Positions 16,043-17,177 of a stretch of 17,177 nt of DNA are shown piece after piece. A program made the translations under genes and the position numbers. Below the pieces are notes generated by a model. It was given only the letters and a program-made list of their open reading frames with translations. It searched no databases and was not told the DNA's origin. Location: the NCBI GenBank assembly GCA_049700195.1, contig JBNAVY010000040.1, forward strand, positions 1-17,177, read 5' to 3'. Source of the stretch: JBNAVY01 sp049700195 (GTDB lineage: Bacteria > Bacillota > Thermoanaerobacteria > Thermoanaerobacterales > Thermoanaerobacteraceae). Position 1 is the stretch's first letter. Every line of letters starts with the position of its first letter.

Positions 16043-16131
16043 AAAATCACTCCCCCAAGAGTTTTTTATCGTGTTGCCATATGTGAAATTACAAGATGTC
16101 AAAACACATTAATAAAAATGTCCTTTAGAAA

Positions 16132-16140
16132 ATTATAACA
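16132..16140 (-). promoter_or_regulatory. Extended -10 promoter of the alcohol dehydrogenase gene
   Basis: On the minus strand TG-T-TATAAT sits within TTTGTGTTATAAT, the same 13 bases as at the PBP promoter. A weak TTCATT could serve as -35 at 17 bases. The leader to the ATG at 16042 is about 80 bases, long enough to hold control elements. A TTGACA is present inside it but has no matching -10. Confidence 0.5.
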
Positions 16141-16313
16141 CAAAGGTAGAAAATAATGAAATGGGATTTTATATTGGCATAGTGTCAAGATAATGTAGGA
16201 TTTTTTAAGGCAATCTCTGTAACTTAGTTAATTTCAGACTGAGACTGTAAGAAATTTCGTTTAAACTGCCTAAAAAACTCTATTGGTAAAAATCAGAATA
16301 TATACTAAACTAA

Positions 16314-16520
16314 GAAGAAGATTTTAAAAATGTAACTATTGGTAAAAGAACAATTAAGAAATTACATAAAAAGGTAGTTAAAGATATGCTTTTAAGCGGA
16401 CGTTTAAGCTTATTTAAGTCAAAATATAAAGATAAAGTTTTAGCAATTTTACTTAGTTATCATGTTAATAAAAAAATATTATTATATAAAATGAAAAATT
16501 TATTGTTAAAAAGCTGCTGA
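16314..16520 (+). pseudogene. Decayed C-terminal coding remnant, family uncertain
   Basis: A plus-strand frame is open from just after a TAA at 16311 to TGA at 16518-16520. The first ATG is only at 16386 and has no ribosome site, so it is not a working gene. Its 68 codons read like a genuine protein end: basic and leucine-rich, with KDMLLSGRLSLFKSKYKDK and then VLAILLSYHVNKKILLYKM. This recalls the C-terminal tail of family 2 glycosyltransferases, but the match is from memory and weak. Upstream plus-strand frames (for instance around 16200-16305) show further short protein-like pieces broken by stops, as in a decaying gene. It runs opposite to all complete genes here, and its stop lies inside the araD terminator hairpin. 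Confidence 0.4.
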
Positions 16521-16536
16521 TTAATAATCAGCAGCT
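16506..16536 (-). terminator. Intrinsic terminator of araD
   Basis: AGCTGCTGATTA (16512-16523) and TAATCAGCAGCT (16525-16536) are a perfect 12-base inverted repeat around one base. On the minus strand the stem is followed by TTTTTAA. It starts 14 bases beyond the araD stop. Confidence 0.85.
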
Positions 16537-16550
16537 AAAATTTTGTAACT

Positions 16551-17177
16551 TTATTTATTAGGAAGAATATCAATTTTCCCATTTTTTTGACCATAATAAG
16601 CATTAGTTCCATGTTTACGATAATAGTGTTTATCCTGCAATTCTTGCGGCGCTGGATTTATATTAGGATTAATAAATCTTGAATATGCCGCCATCTTTGC
16701 TGATTCTTCAAGAACTACAGCATTTTGTACGGCATCATATGCATCTAAACCCCAAGTAAATGAACCATGATTTTTACATAAAACTGCAGGCATAGCCATA
16801 TAGTCCTTATCTTTAAAATATTTTGTAATTATTAATCCTGTATTTTTCTCATACGCTTCATCTATCTCTTCTTTTGTAAGATTCCTAACACAAGGAACTT
16901 CTCCATACATATAGTCAGCATGCGTCGTACCATAACAAGGGATTGACAATCCCGCCTGAGCCCAACTTGTTGCCCATGACGAATGAGTATGAACTACACC
17001 ACCAATTTTAGTAAATGCTTTATATAATTCCAAATGAGTAGCAGTATCCGTAGAAGGATTATAATTACCTTCTACTATATTTCCTTCCAAATCAACTACT
17101 ACCATATCATTTACAGTCAACTTATAATATTCAACTCCACTTGGCTTTATTACAAAAAAACCTTTTTCACGATCAAT
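16551..17177 (-). CDS. araD: L-ribulose-5-phosphate 4-epimerase (partial, N-terminus outside window)
   Basis: The frame is open to the right edge, giving 208 residues and lacking only the first 20-30 of the usual about 231. The first visible residues, IDREKGFFVIKPSGVEYY, match the AraD N-terminal domain, so the true start lies beyond 17177; a TTG at 17120 is internal. The enzyme converts L-ribulose-5-phosphate to D-xylulose-5-phosphate, linking L-arabinose use to the pentose phosphate route. Visible active-site features are the zinc ligands in VHTHSSWA and KNHGSF, the catalytic Asp in TTHADYMYG, and the catalytic Tyr in the C-terminal KHGTNAYYGQ. All are equivalent to E. coli AraD residues. 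It ends a transcript from the right (other arabinose genes are likely there but not seen) and has its own terminator. Confidence 0.93.
   Translation of the reverse strand: MDREKGFFVIKPSGVEYYKLTVNDMVVVDLEGNIVEGNYNPSTDTATHLELYKAFTKIGGVVHTHSSWATSWAQAGLSIPCYGTTHADYMYGEVPCVRNLTKEEIDEAYEKNTGLIITKYFKDKDYMAMPAVLCKNHGSFTWGLDAYDAVQNAVVLEESAKMAAYSRFINPNINPAPQELQDKHYYRKHGTNAYYGQKNGKIDILPNK

Larger units (their letters stand above)
16043..16550. other. 508-base stretch without an intact gene
   Basis: From left to right it holds the dehydrogenase leader and promoter (to 16140), then AT-rich sequence with several stop-interrupted short frames on the plus strand (about 16150-16310). Next is a short open plus-strand remnant (16314-16520), and last the araD terminator (16506-16536). 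The 12-mer CTATTGGTAAAA occurs twice (16280-16291 and 16336-16347). No RNA gene or insertion sequence end was recognised. Confidence 0.6.

Noticed and set aside
16043..16102. Longer start for the alcohol dehydrogenase (20 extra residues)
   Set aside because: The extension has no family-like sequence, while ATG 16042 has a proper ribosome site and the zinc ligands then number exactly as in E. coli YqhD.
16043..16131. Rex-type redox operator or riboswitch in the alcohol dehydrogenase leader
   Set aside because: TTGTAATTTCACA only loosely resembles a Rex site and no convincing riboswitch fold is visible; the evidence is too weak to list.
17120..17175. TTG at 17120 as the start of araD
   Set aside because: The frame continues upstream with clear AraD sequence (IDRE...VIKPSGVEY), so the true start is outside the window.

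Overview
The window is AT-rich, with intrinsic terminators (hairpin plus U-tract), strong AGGAGG-type ribosome sites, frequent GTG/TTG starts and extended -10 promoters. The proteins present are an archerase-type 2-hydroxyacyl-CoA dehydratase activator, oxygen-sensitive Fe-S flavoproteins, a YqhD/BdhA-type alcohol dehydrogenase, AraD, a class A PBP and a lipoprotein. Together these point to an anaerobic, fermentative, sugar-using Firmicute, most likely Clostridia. A Thermoanaerobacterium/Thermoanaerobacter-like organism is my inference from codon and protein flavour, not proven here. No tRNA, rRNA, CRISPR array or intact mobile element was seen.

Layout: almost everything is on the minus strand, so transcription runs right to left. 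At the left edge the C-terminal end of a plus-strand membrane protein meets a bidirectional terminator. Then come: (1) 228-3928, a TetR repressor followed by three tightly packed genes, an ATPase activator with two Fe-S cluster site motifs and two three-cysteine partner proteins of the DUF2229/HgdB-related families; (2) 4023-5993, a dihydrolipoamide dehydrogenase and an Fe-S flavoprotein-like FMN reductase as a two-gene unit; (3) 6181-7644, an ArsR repressor with a CVC thiol site and a TDT/SLAC1-family anion exporter, each preceded by a similar operator in the same position; (4) 7734-12100, a probable operon of a beta-propeller lipoprotein, a membrane-embedded M28 metallopeptidase and a DUF89 protein; (5) 12201-14705, a complete class A penicillin-binding protein; (6) 14873-16042, a YqhD/BdhA-like alcohol dehydrogenase; (7) 16043-16550, a stretch with no intact gene that holds the alcohol dehydrogenase promoter and a decayed plus-strand coding remnant; (8) 16551-17177, araD, running off the right edge.

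The best candidate for an uncharacterised system is unit (1). It has the parts of an ATP-driven low-potential electron-transfer enzyme (activator plus cluster-bearing partners) under its own TetR repressor, but no CoA transferase, CoA ligase, electron-transfer flavoprotein or other gene that names its substrate. The second is unit (3), where the sequence shows a self-contained regulon: ArsR appears to control itself and a TDT transporter through operators with the same geometry.
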